Shown: positions 7,170-14,836 of the stretch, in pieces
How positions within the stretch are numbered: position 1 is the first letter of the stretch
Layout: each line of letters begins with the position of its first letter
NCBI GenBank assembly: GCA_035325905.1
Contig: DAOKYY010000047.1
Span: forward strand, 1 to 26,083
Direction of reading: 5' to 3'
Source: DYGX01 sp035325905
GTDB taxonomy: Bacteria; Chloroflexota; Anaerolineae; Aggregatilineales; Aggregatilineaceae
DNA: 26,083 nt
Position numbers and translations under genes: made by a program
Notes under the pieces: model-generated
Databases searched by the model: none
What the model was told of the DNA's origin: nothing
The model's input: only the letters and a program-made list of their open reading frames with translations

Positions 7170-8537
7170 TCAGGCGCTGCCCACGAAGTAGCTGTCGCAC
7201 GCTTCGTCCACCAGCGACGGGCTGAGCTGGAGCGGCACGCCTTCGTACTCGCACATCGACACGACGATCCGCAGAATATCGCGCGGGTGCACCGCCTGAA
7301 GCGTGCGCCCTGTATCGCGGTACCAGCGGTTGAGCAGGTGGCTGAAGCTCTCGCGGTCCGGCGGCACGCCAAGCTGCTGCGCCGACATCGCCCAAATCTG
7401 GTAAAACATGCGCTCGTCGGGGCTATCCACGCGCACTTTCATCTGAATGCGGCGCAGAAAAGCGTCGTCCACCAGCTCAAGCGGGTTGAGGTTGGTCGCG
7501 AAGACGATCAACTGGCGGAAGGGCACTTGCAGGCTCTGGCCGGTGCGCAGCCGCAGAAAGTCGAAGCCCGACTCAAGCGGCACAATCCAGCGGTTGAGCA
7601 GCTGGGCCGGGCTGATCATCTGGCGGCCGAAGTCGTCGATCAGGAACATCCCGCCGTTCGCTTTGAGCTGGAGCGGGGCCTCGTAGAACTTCGAGACCTC
7701 GTCAAAGCGCAGATCGAGCGCCTCGATCTGAAGCTCGCCGCCGACCATGACTGTAGGCCGCTCGAACAGCCCCCAACGCCGGTCGACTTCGTGGCGCGGG
7801 TCGGCTTTGAACGGCTTGAGTTGTTCTTTGGTCAGCGCGATCTCGTGAAAGAGCAGGGGGTCGAAGATGCTGATGATATAGCCGCCGGTCGTGATCGCAT
7901 ACGGCAGCCAGATCGGGTCGGCGCCTGCAATCAGCTTGGCGACGGCTTCGGCGATGGTCGTCTTGCCGTTGCCGGGCGGGCCATAGAGAAAGATCGAGGT
8001 CGAGGTGTTGAGCGCCGGACCCAGCCGCCGGTGGAAATGTTCGGGCAAGACCAGGTGTTGCAGCGCGCCGCGAACTTCCGCTGGTTTGATCCGCAGCTTG
8101 CGGCTGGTTTGCAGCGTAATCATCCGAGTATACTTTTCAATCGGGATCGGCGCCGGGCCGATGTACTGCCCGCGCTCCATCGCGTCGCGCGCGCGCTTGC
8201 GCCCGGCGTCCGTCAGCGCGTAAACATAGGTAAACCGCCCCATCGATCCGGCGCTGACAACCTCGACAAGCTGATCGGCCTGGAGCTTGATCATCATCTC
8301 GTCGAGCAGCGTCAGCTCCAGGTGGGTGATGCTCGCCAGGCGGCGCACGTTGACCTGCCCCTCGTGGAACAGCACCCGGAAAATAATGTCGAGCACGACG
8401 GCAGGTGGAACATCCAGCTCGTCAAGCGTTTCGGGCGCTTTGAGCAGGGCTTTCAGGGTATCAAGCTGGGTAGACGTGCGGGACAAGGGCTTTTCGCCAT
8501 TCGGGACCTGGTCAACCAGTTCGCTGGTGTCGTTCAT
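7170..8537 (-). CDS. AAA+ ATPase with N-terminal winged-helix-like region
   Basis: This 455-residue protein has a P-loop GPPGNGKT at 186-193, Walker B MFLIDD at 297-302, sensor-1-like FATN around 347-349 and an arginine pair at 362-363 that could supply the finger. This is a complete AAA+ module of the MoxR/RuvB-like general type. Residues about 35-125 are helical with a C-terminal strand pair (FTYVYALTDAGRKRA), a pattern typical of winged-helix DNA-binding domains. It has no membrane segment, so it is probably cytoplasmic. Target and function are unknown; coupling DNA or protein recognition to remodelling is inference. The ATG at 8537 was chosen because upstream in-frame codons extend into apparent leader sequence; the ribosome site is weak (GCGGGA). 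The CpaE-like gene lies 220 nt upstream on the same strand. Confidence 0.78.
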   Translation of the reverse strand: MNDTSELVDQVPNGEKPLSRTSTQLDTLKALLKAPETLDELDVPPAVVLDIIFRVLFHEGQVNVRRLASITHLELTLLDEMMIKLQADQLVEVVSAGSMGRFTYVYALTDAGRKRARDAMERGQYIGPAPIPIEKYTRMITLQTSRKLRIKPAEVRGALQHLVLPEHFHRRLGPALNTSTSIFLYGPPGNGKTTIAEAVAKLIAGADPIWLPYAITTGGYIISIFDPLLFHEIALTKEQLKPFKADPRHEVDRRWGLFERPTVMVGGELQIEALDLRFDEVSKFYEAPLQLKANGGMFLIDDFGRQMISPAQLLNRWIVPLESGFDFLRLRTGQSLQVPFRQLIVFATNLNPLELVDDAFLRRIQMKVRVDSPDERMFYQIWAMSAQQLGVPPDRESFSHLLNRWYRDTGRTLQAVHPRDILRIVVSMCEYEGVPLQLSPSLVDEACDSYFVGSA

Positions 8538-8757
8538 CGTGTATCCCGCTTTCTCTCGGTGAGTGGCGCTCTCGGCGGCAGACTCCCGGCTGCCAACAGC
8601 GAGCGTGTGACGCCGTATCCCGTCGAACACGGCTTACTCTGACCCTTCTCCGGGGTCGCCTGGGCGCTCCCCACACTCAGCGCGGCCTGGCTGAAGGGCA
8701 GCCGGATAGTAGTGGTTCGGATGCTCCCTGTGTCCGGTCTCCTCCTGGCGGGCGCCC

Positions 8758-9987
8758 TTACGCCTGCGCGCAAACCTGTTCCAGCGCGCTCAACGCCTGC
8801 GCGTAGAGGCCGTCCGGTTCGGCGGCGGCCAGGGGCACCCCCCGCCGGATCGCCGCCATCTGCTCTGCCTGATACGGGATCTCCGCGGCCAGCGGGCGCC
8901 GGAGCGCCTTCTGAATGGTCTCAACCGGGATGTCGGCGGTAGGGCGGACGTGGCACAGCGCCACGCCGATCCGCTCGCGGTCAACGCCGAGCGCCGGCAG
9001 CAGCCCAAGCGTCTGCTGCGCCGTCTGCACCGAGCAGAGATCGTCGGTCATCACCAGCACCACCAGCCCGGCGAGTTGCAGCGCGGCGACCGCCGTCGCA
9101 TCCAGCGCCGCGAGATCGACCATCACCACGTCCCAGTGCGCGGCCAGGGCGCGAACCATCGCCTGGACGACGCCCGGCGCGAGCCGCTCAATGGTCGGGC
9201 CGGGCGGCGCGCCGAGCAGCGCGAGCGGGGCTGAAGGGTGCGGCGTGGTTAGCGCCAGCACGTGCGCCGCGTCCGGCGCGCTCTGCGCCCCCAGGAGCAC
9301 GCCCCAGTGTTGTGGCGTGGGCAAATGCAGGTGCAGCGCGAGATGCCCTCCGACCGCGCTGAGGTCCAGCAGCGCGACCCGCCGCCCGCGACGCGCCAGC
9401 ATCCACGCGAGGTTGACCGCCAGCGTCGTGCCGCCCGCGCCGCCGCGCACGCTGCTGATCGCGATCACCTGGCGCGACGGGGCCGCCACGCCCGTATCCG
9501 GCGCCGCGCGGACCTCAGCGGGCGCATCCGCGCCAATCGGACGGCGCGCGCCGCTGGGCGGAGCCGCCTCGGCGGGCCGGATCGGCTCGGTCAGCAGATC
9601 GGTGTGGACGCGATAATTGACGCCCGCTTGCAGCACAGCCTGAACGCGCGAGGTCAACTGCTGCGCGGTTACTGGCTTCGACATGAACGCGTTGGCGCCC
9701 GCCGCCAGCGCCGTATCCTTGTCCATCTCCTGGCTGCGGGCCGTCAACACCAGAATCGGGATGCACGCGGTCGCCGGGTCGGCGCGCAGCCGCCGCACGA
9801 CATCATACCCGTCTAGGTCTGGCATCATAATGTCGATGATCGCCAGGTCAGGCTGCATCCGCGCCGCGCGCGCCAGCCCCTCGACGCCCTTGTGCGTCGT
9901 TTCGACCTGGTGGCCGACGCGCTCCAGCATCAGCCGCACCATTTGCAGCAGGTTCAGATCGTCATCAATCACCAGTATTTGCGCCAT
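8758..9987 (-). CDS. CheY receiver fused to CpaE/TadZ-like MinD-family ATPase
   Basis: This 409-residue protein starts with a receiver domain (1-120): acidic pocket Asp8-Asp10, phospho-acceptor Asp52, Thr82 and Lys104. After a Pro/Ala-rich linker (135-170) comes a SIMIBI/MinD-type domain with the loop RGGAGGTT at 181-188. Both lysines of the canonical deviant Walker A (KGGxGKT) are missing, replaced by Arg and Gly, as in many CpaE/TadZ proteins; ATP binding may remain but hydrolysis is doubtful. CpaE/TadZ proteins place Tad/Flp pilus machinery at the cell pole. No other tad gene lies in the window, so a pilus link is only inferred. A minus-strand TACAAT (10045-10050) in the 119-nt upstream gap could be its -10 box, with no clear -35. 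Confidence 0.82.
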   Translation of the reverse strand: MAQILVIDDDLNLLQMVRLMLERVGHQVETTHKGVEGLARAARMQPDLAIIDIMMPDLDGYDVVRRLRADPATACIPILVLTARSQEMDKDTALAAGANAFMSKPVTAQQLTSRVQAVLQAGVNYRVHTDLLTEPIRPAEAAPPSGARRPIGADAPAEVRAAPDTGVAAPSRQVIAISSVRGGAGGTTLAVNLAWMLARRGRRVALLDLSAVGGHLALHLHLPTPQHWGVLLGAQSAPDAAHVLALTTPHPSAPLALLGAPPGPTIERLAPGVVQAMVRALAAHWDVVMVDLAALDATAVAALQLAGLVVLVMTDDLCSVQTAQQTLGLLPALGVDRERIGVALCHVRPTADIPVETIQKALRRPLAAEIPYQAEQMAAIRRGVPLAAAEPDGLYAQALSALEQVCAQA

Positions 9988-10106
9988 AGCGATCGGCTCC
10001 GAGCCTGCCCAAACGCGGCAGGTCCGATAGCGAGAGTAGCCCTCATTGTATCATCAAACGTTTTTCGCCACGCGCCGCCCTGCGCGTCGATTCAGACGGC
10101 CCGCGC

Positions 10107-10628
10107 TCACTCGTCCAGCGCGGCGAAGACCTCGATCTGGCTGCGATTCAGCAAGATCGCGCCGCCGTTGAACACCACCTCGCGGCGGGCGGTGAGCGTC
10201 GCGCTGGCGTCGAAGATCAGCACAAACTGCTCCGGCGTGGTGCGGATCAGCTCCGCGACGTTGACGCTGGGATGCAGCGACATCACGCCCCGCACCTCGA
10301 ATCCGGCGGCGACCGTCACAACGGGTCGCTCAATGTGGTCGCGCCCGATGTAGCGACCTTGCCGGTGGGGCAGGCCGTCTTCCGCGCGCTTGAGCACGAC
10401 CAGACCCAGCGTGTCCTTGCGGACCTCCACCGACCGGAAGTTGCCGGTCAGCGTGGCCGGGTCGAGCAGCGGCGAGACGAATACCCGCTCGACATGCACG
10501 AACAGCGCGAGGTGATCGTTGAGCTGGTCGAGCAGCGGGTCGCTGCGCACTGACACCTCGCCGCTAATGCGGTAACTGCGTGTCAGAAATTCGGCGTTAA
10601 CCGCTTGCTGGCGCAAAGGACTGGTCAT
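10107..10628 (-). CDS. unknown protein with an internal duplication
   Basis: I do not recognise this 173-residue protein by name. It appears to contain two similar beta-rich halves. Residues about 19-80 (YRISGEVSV, LALFVHVERVFV, SVEVRKDTLGLVVLK) line up with about 110-168 (FEVRGVMSL, FVLIFDASATL, VVFNGGAILLNRSQIEVF). Such a small beta-barrel-like unit recalls DUF6812-type proteins found near pilus genes, but that is a weak impression. No signal peptide or membrane helix is seen. The ATG at 10628 has a strong GAGGAGAGG site about 7 nt upstream. It follows the foldase gene by 35 nt on the same strand and precedes the CpaE-like gene by 119 nt, so it may belong with either. Confidence 0.7.
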   Translation of the reverse strand: MTSPLRQQAVNAEFLTRSYRISGEVSVRSDPLLDQLNDHLALFVHVERVFVSPLLDPATLTGNFRSVEVRKDTLGLVVLKRAEDGLPHRQGRYIGRDHIERPVVTVAAGFEVRGVMSLHPSVNVAELIRTTPEQFVLIFDASATLTARREVVFNGGAILLNRSQIEVFAALDE

Positions 10629-10663
10629 CGGCGTGCCTCTCCTCGCGCGGTCGCCCGCGCCGT

Positions 10664-11857
10664 CTAGTCGCTGTTTTCCAGCCGCTCGACCGCCGCCAGC
10701 ACGTCCGGCGAGAGCGCGTCAAGGCCGGGCGCGGCGGGGATGTCCGTCTGCCAGTCGCCGCTCCGCGTGATGGTGGCTCCGGCGCGCAGCGTGTCCAGCC
10801 AGTGCGCGAACAGGCCGGCCTGCGCCTGAGCCAGGGCGCTGGCGCTCAGCGGGCGGACCTCGCGCCCCAGAACTTCGATCAGGTGCAGCCCCTGCTCGGT
10901 CTCGACCGGGCCGATCACCGCATTGAGCGGGGCGGTTTCGGCGGCGGCAGCGTAGCCATCCACCAGGTAGCTCAGCGGCACCCAGCCCAGGTCGCCGCCG
11001 CGCGTCGCGCTGGCTGTATCGGCGGAGAGATCGGCGGCTACGCTGGAAAAACCCTCCCCGCCCGCCAGCCGGGCCTGCGCGGAACGGATACACTCCTGCG
11101 CGGCGGCGCGCTGCTCGTCGGTCGGCGGCGCGGGCAGCGCCGGGGTAGGTGTGGGGGCCAGTGGATCGATTGCGTTGGCGCCGCCGGACTCCGCGCTGAA
11201 CCGGCACAGGATATGCCGCGAGCGCACGTTCAATTCCTCGGTCGGAGCCTGCGCCGCGACCGTATCATACAGCGTGTCCCACAGCGCCTCGGTCGCGAAC
11301 ACCGCGTCGATTGCGTCGCGGCCCAGGCCAGAGGCGCTCTGCGCCGCCGCGTACCACTCCGCGATGAACGCCTGCGCCTCGGCGTCGCTCGCCAGGCCGT
11401 CCGGCTCGACGCCGGTCCACAGGCTGAAGAACGCGTCGCGGCGCGCGGCGATGTCGTCGGGGGATGGCTCGAGCGCGAGCTGCGCGGCGGCCTGACGCGC
11501 CAGCAAATCGTCTTCCATCTGCGCCAGGACCGAGGCGCCGAGCGCGTCGCCCTCGCGCAGCGACTCGGCCAGCAGCAGCGCGCGCGCCGCGGTCAGGCCC
11601 AGGTTGCCGGCGGTGAGTTCGTGGAGCTTGGTCAATTCCTGAAGGTACTGCCAGCGAACAAAGCGCACCCGCGCGTGAAACTCGGCGCGCGTGATCGGCG
11701 CGCCATTGACCGTGGTCACGGTGTCTGCTGCGTCCTGAGCGATGGTGGGCGGCGGCGCTGCCAGCGCGCCCAGGATCAGCGCGCCCAGGAGAAACGCGAT
11801 TAGCGGCGCGGTGAATGGCGCCCAGGTGTGACGAATGCTCACGCTGCCTGTCCTCAT
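10664..11857 (-). CDS. secreted SurA/PpiC-like parvulin peptidyl-prolyl isomerase
   Basis: This 397-residue exported protein has a signal sequence or anchor at about 14-34, cleavage possibly near residue 40. A SurA-like helical N-region with the motif TVNGAPITRAEF (about 49-60) follows, then a parvulin rotamase domain at about 213-331: SRHILCRF, GGDLGWV (287-293) and GPVETEQGLHLIEVL. The isomerase assists folding of exported proteins. A Pro/Thr-rich insert (about 229-250) interrupts the rotamase domain near its start. The start is uncertain: the ATG at 11857 lacks a clear ribosome site, whereas an in-frame GTG at 11842 has GAGGA 8 nt before it and also leaves the signal intact. A TATCAT (minus, 11892-11897) about 35 nt upstream may be a -10 box. 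Confidence 0.85.
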   Translation of the reverse strand: MRTGSVSIRHTWAPFTAPLIAFLLGALILGALAAPPPTIAQDAADTVTTVNGAPITRAEFHARVRFVRWQYLQELTKLHELTAGNLGLTAARALLLAESLREGDALGASVLAQMEDDLLARQAAAQLALEPSPDDIAARRDAFFSLWTGVEPDGLASDAEAQAFIAEWYAAAQSASGLGRDAIDAVFATEALWDTLYDTVAAQAPTEELNVRSRHILCRFSAESGGANAIDPLAPTPTPALPAPPTDEQRAAAQECIRSAQARLAGGEGFSSVAADLSADTASATRGGDLGWVPLSYLVDGYAAAAETAPLNAVIGPVETEQGLHLIEVLGREVRPLSASALAQAQAGLFAHWLDTLRAGATITRSGDWQTDIPAAPGLDALSPDVLAAVERLENSD

Positions 11858-11891
11858 GATGCGCCTGTGACGGCGCCCGGACCCTGCCGCT

Positions 11892-11897
11892 ATGATA
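11892..11897 (-). promoter_or_regulatory. candidate -10 box for the foldase gene
   Basis: Minus-strand TATCAT lies in the 74-nt gap after the MscS gene. A T-rich stretch is found about 17 bp upstream, but it is a poor -35 match. Confidence 0.35.
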
Positions 11898-11931
11898 GCT
11901 GATTCCTGTTGGGCGGAAAAATCGGGCGGCG

Positions 11932-13128
11932 CTAGTTGGCGGCGTCGTCCGGCACGGGCGAGTTGGCGGGCGCATGAGCCGGTTCTGGCTTGAGCGGCGC
12001 GAAGATCGGTTCTTCGCCGGGCGCCGCCTGCCGCGCGCCGGGGCGCTCTAGCATCAGCGTCTGGGTCGGGACCGCCAGCTCGACGCCGCGATCCTGCAGG
12101 ATTTCCATGATCCGCAGGTTGATATCCTGCCGGGCCGCCTGAAAATCGTTCCAGTTGGGGGTCTTCATAAAGCAGATGATCATGATGTTGAGCGCCGCCG
12201 TGCCGAACTCGACGAACTGCACGACGACCGAGTCGGCCTCGACCAGCTCGTGATCGATCAGCATCTCGCGCACGCCTTGCACCACGGAGAGCACCTTCTC
12301 CGGCGCATTCTTGTAGGCGATGCCAAGCGTCATATTCAGCCGCCGTTTGCCGAGCCGCGACCAATTGCTGATGTTCGCGTTCATGACGGTTTTGTTGGGG
12401 ATCGCCACCAGCGACTGGTCCAGCACGCGGACCCGTGTGCTGCGAAAGCCGACCGCTTCGACCGTGCCGGACACATCCCCGATGACGACGTATTCCCCGA
12501 CGACAAACGGCTCGTCCGCCAGGATCACGAGGTAGCCAAACAGGTTCGCCAGCGCGTCCTGCGCGGCCAGCGCGACCGCCAGCCCGCCGATTCCCAGCCC
12601 GGCGACCAGCCCTCCGACGTTGTAATCCCACTCTTCGAGGATGACCATCACCGCCAGCACAATGATCAACGCCTTGAGCACCTGCTCGGCGGCGTTTTCG
12701 AGCTTGACCGTGCGGCGTCCCGGATCGGATGGGCGACTCCACGTGCGGTGTCCGACGCGCAGGCCAATGTCCACCGCCAGCTCGACAGCGCGGTGCAAGG
12801 CCCAGAACAGCGCGATCGCCAGCAGCGAGGACATCAGGCGGCCAATAATGTCCCGCACGCCGGAGGGCAAGTCGAGCACCAGGATCGCGAGCCAGATGCC
12901 GATCACCCCGGCGGCGAAACGCAGCGGCGGCAGCAGAATTCGGAACAGACGGTCGTCAAGGCGGTTCCTGGTGCGCGCAACCAGCTTGTCCAGCAGCTTC
13001 GGCAGCATCGAATCGAGCGTTTTGCGGACCAGCCAGGTGATCGCCAGAATCAGCGCGATCAGAAGCAGCTTCCCCAGGGTCTCGGCGGCGTCTTCTCCGA
13101 TCGTGTCGGTGATAAATCCAAAATCCAT
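11932..13128 (-). CDS. MscS-family mechanosensitive ion channel
   Basis: This 398-residue membrane protein has hydrophobic segments near 18-36, 70-90, 98-118 and 150-168. The pore-lining helix is GGLVAGLGIGGLAVALAAQDALANLFG (about 171-198 by family pattern), with the small-residue packing typical of MscS TM3. The beta domain (DEPFVVGEYVVIGDVSGTVEAVGFRSTRVR) and C-terminal alpha/beta domain follow, with a Pro/Ala-rich tail of about 45 residues. MscS channels open on membrane tension to release solutes during osmotic downshock. The ATG at 13128 has AAGGGA about 6 nt upstream. The receiver-cyclase gene ends 29 nt upstream on the same strand, so co-transcription is likely. Confidence 0.92.
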   Translation of the reverse strand: MDFGFITDTIGEDAAETLGKLLLIALILAITWLVRKTLDSMLPKLLDKLVARTRNRLDDRLFRILLPPLRFAAGVIGIWLAILVLDLPSGVRDIIGRLMSSLLAIALFWALHRAVELAVDIGLRVGHRTWSRPSDPGRRTVKLENAAEQVLKALIIVLAVMVILEEWDYNVGGLVAGLGIGGLAVALAAQDALANLFGYLVILADEPFVVGEYVVIGDVSGTVEAVGFRSTRVRVLDQSLVAIPNKTVMNANISNWSRLGKRRLNMTLGIAYKNAPEKVLSVVQGVREMLIDHELVEADSVVVQFVEFGTAALNIMIICFMKTPNWNDFQAARQDINLRIMEILQDRGVELAVPTQTLMLERPGARQAAPGEEPIFAPLKPEPAHAPANSPVPDDAAN

Positions 13129-13157
13129 CAGGCATCCCTTTCGTCGGTTTTCCGGCG

Positions 13158-14198
13158 CTAGCGCCAGCCGTGGATCAGGTACGACACGACCGGCTCGCCC
13201 CGGCCCCGGACCGGGCGCGGCCCGACCCGCGCGGCGGCGACGTGCTCCGCCACCAGCCGGTACGTTTCCTCGCTTACGGCGATCTCGTTGCTGCCGGCCA
13301 GCCCTTCCAGGCGGCTGGCGAGGTTGACCGTATCGCCGATCGCGGTGAAATCCATGATCTCCGGCGCGCCGACGTTGCCCACGATCGCCCGCCCGCTGTT
13401 GATGCCAAAGTTGATGTTCAGACGAAAGCGCGGCTCAAGCTGGCTGTGGAACTGGTCCAGCGCGGCGCGGATGTCGAGCGCGGTCCGCACCGCGCGCAGC
13501 GCGTGATCGGGCTGGGGCACCGGCGTGTTATAGAGCGCCATCACGCCGTCGCCCAGAAATTTATCGACGGTTCCCCCGTTGGCGATGATATGCTGCACCA
13601 TCAGCGTGTGATAGCGGTTGAGCACGTCGAGTAGCTCGGTCGGTTCCGCCGATTCCGCGACCCGCGAAAAGTTTTCGAGGTCCGCGAACAGCACCGTGAC
13701 GACTGTCTCGACGCCGCCGAGCTTGACGTGGGTCGGGTCTTCCATCAACTGCTCGACGATCTCCGGGCCGACAAACCGCTCGAACGTGCGGCGCAGCTCC
13801 TCGCCCTGGGCGCGCAGGTCATCCGTAATCGCCTTGGCGCGCAGCCGGGTCTCGATCCGGGCGATCAGCTCGCGCGGGTGAAAGGGCTTGTCCAGATAGT
13901 CGTCCGCGCCCAGGCCCAGCCCGGTCACGCGGGACTCGACATCGGTGTGCGCGGTCAGCATGATGACCGGAATCTTGGCGGTCGACGGGTTGCGCTTGAC
14001 GGCGGCGCACACCTCGAAGCCGTCCACTTCCGGCATGTTGACATCGAGGATGACCAGGTCCGGCGGCTGGGCGTGGATCAATTCCAGCGCGACCCGGCCA
14101 TTTTCGGCCAGCACCGGCGTGTAACCGAGGCTGACCAGGATGTCGCTGACCAGCTCGCGGCTGTCTCGGTTATCTTCGGCGACGAGAACACGTGGCAT
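13158..14198 (-). CDS. receiver domain fused to class III adenylate cyclase
   Basis: This 346-residue protein has a CheY receiver (1-122; acceptor Asp52, Thr82, Lys104), a short helical linker (123-165) and a class III nucleotide cyclase domain. Metal-binding aspartates are Asp173 (FADLENFS) and Asp217 (KFLGDG), the adenine-selecting lysine is Lys213, and transition-state residues are Asn292 and Arg296. The second purine-selecting position, counted back from Asn292, is Thr285 rather than Asp. This is the Lys/Thr pattern of cyanobacterial CyaC-like class IIIb cyclases, several of which respond to bicarbonate. It most likely makes cAMP under control of phosphorylation. The ribosome site is weak. 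It follows a single-domain receiver gene by 36 nt and precedes the MscS gene by 29 nt. Confidence 0.9.
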   Translation of the reverse strand: MPRVLVAEDNRDSRELVSDILVSLGYTPVLAENGRVALELIHAQPPDLVILDVNMPEVDGFEVCAAVKRNPSTAKIPVIMLTAHTDVESRVTGLGLGADDYLDKPFHPRELIARIETRLRAKAITDDLRAQGEELRRTFERFVGPEIVEQLMEDPTHVKLGGVETVVTVLFADLENFSRVAESAEPTELLDVLNRYHTLMVQHIIANGGTVDKFLGDGVMALYNTPVPQPDHALRAVRTALDIRAALDQFHSQLEPRFRLNINFGINSGRAIVGNVGAPEIMDFTAIGDTVNLASRLEGLAGSNEIAVSEETYRLVAEHVAAARVGPRPVRGRGEPVVSYLIHGWR

Positions 14199-14234
14199 GA
14201 GGTTTCGCGCTGCCCGCGCGGGGCGTGGGCCGGC

Positions 14235-14600
14235 TTAATCCAGGAAGTGAGAGAGCTTGCTTGCCAGTTCGCGCAGGTCGATTGGCTTGGAGACGTAATC
14301 GTCGCAGCCTGCTTTCAGAGCTTTTTCGCGGTCGCCCACCATCGCGTGCGCGGTCAGGGCGATGACCGGGATGTGCGCTAGCGTTTCGTCTTGCTTAAGC
14401 TGCGTGGCGGCGGTCCAGCCATCCATTTTGGGCAGCGAAAGGTCCATCAAGATCAGGTCGGGACGCTCGGCATGCGCCAGGGCGACGCCGCTCTCACCGT
14501 CGATCGCAACCAACACGTCGTAGTTGAGCGACATAAGGATGTCGGTAATCAGGATGCGGTTGTCGGGATTATCTTCCACGACCAGGATCCGTTTTGGCAT
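14235..14600 (-). CDS. single-domain CheY-like response regulator
   Basis: This 121-residue protein is a stand-alone receiver: acidic residues Glu9 and Asp10, phospho-acceptor Asp53, a Thr in IALTAHA (about 83) and Lys in SKPIDL (about 105). It has no output domain, so it must act by protein contact or as a phosphorelay shuttle, a frequent partner of GAF-containing kinases. It is the first gene of a probable minus-strand run (receiver, receiver-cyclase, MscS). The ATG at 14600 has no close ribosome site. AAAGGAG lies about 30 nt upstream in the leader, after an 8-base homopolymer (C8 on the plus strand at 14643-14650), but no in-frame start is near it. Confidence 0.92.
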   Translation of the reverse strand: MPKRILVVEDNPDNRILITDILMSLNYDVLVAIDGESGVALAHAERPDLILMDLSLPKMDGWTAATQLKQDETLAHIPVIALTAHAMVGDREKALKAGCDDYVSKPIDLRELASKLSHFLD

Positions 14601-14718
14601 GGCGTCTGGCGCGGACGGGCGCCGTTATGCTCCTTTCGCGTTCCCCCCCCGATCCAATCTTAGCGTATTGCGCGACGTTCTGCACCGGCGCGATTCCGAC
14701 GCCAGCCCTGCGCTCTGC

Positions 14719-14739
14719 GGGGCGCGCTTGCCGCGCCCC
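14719..14739. repeat. 8-bp GC hairpin in the divergent intergenic region
   Basis: GGGGCGCG (14719-14726) and CGCGCCCC (14732-14739) form a perfect hairpin with loop CTTGC. The loop and the G-run start resemble the left hairpin of the repeat at 2102-2176. It could be a degenerate half copy or simply a structured element between the two promoters. Confidence 0.45.
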
Positions 14740-14755
14740 AGCCCGCGAGCTATAG

Positions 14756-14784
14756 TTGACATATCGCTACGCAGGCGAAACAGT
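14756..14784 (+). promoter_or_regulatory. candidate promoter of the signal peptidase gene
   Basis: A perfect -35 TTGACA (14756-14761) and a 17-bp spacer lead to AACAGT (14779-14784), a weak -10 with three of six matches. This reading explains the TTG at 14756 as promoter rather than start codon. Confidence 0.45.
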
Positions 14785-14836
14785 CTGCTGCTTTGGCTTC
14801 GCTCTCACGCGTGCCGAGACGAGAGAAAACTACGCC

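Noticed and set aside
7287..8642. 451-codon plus-strand frame opposite the AAA+ gene
   Set aside because: Antisense shadow; no motif or ribosome site, while the opposite strand has Walker A and B.
11858..12742. Long in-frame extension of the parvulin gene upstream of 11857
   Set aside because: It runs through the MscS gene in another frame, shows low-complexity Arg/Gly composition, and would hide the signal peptide.
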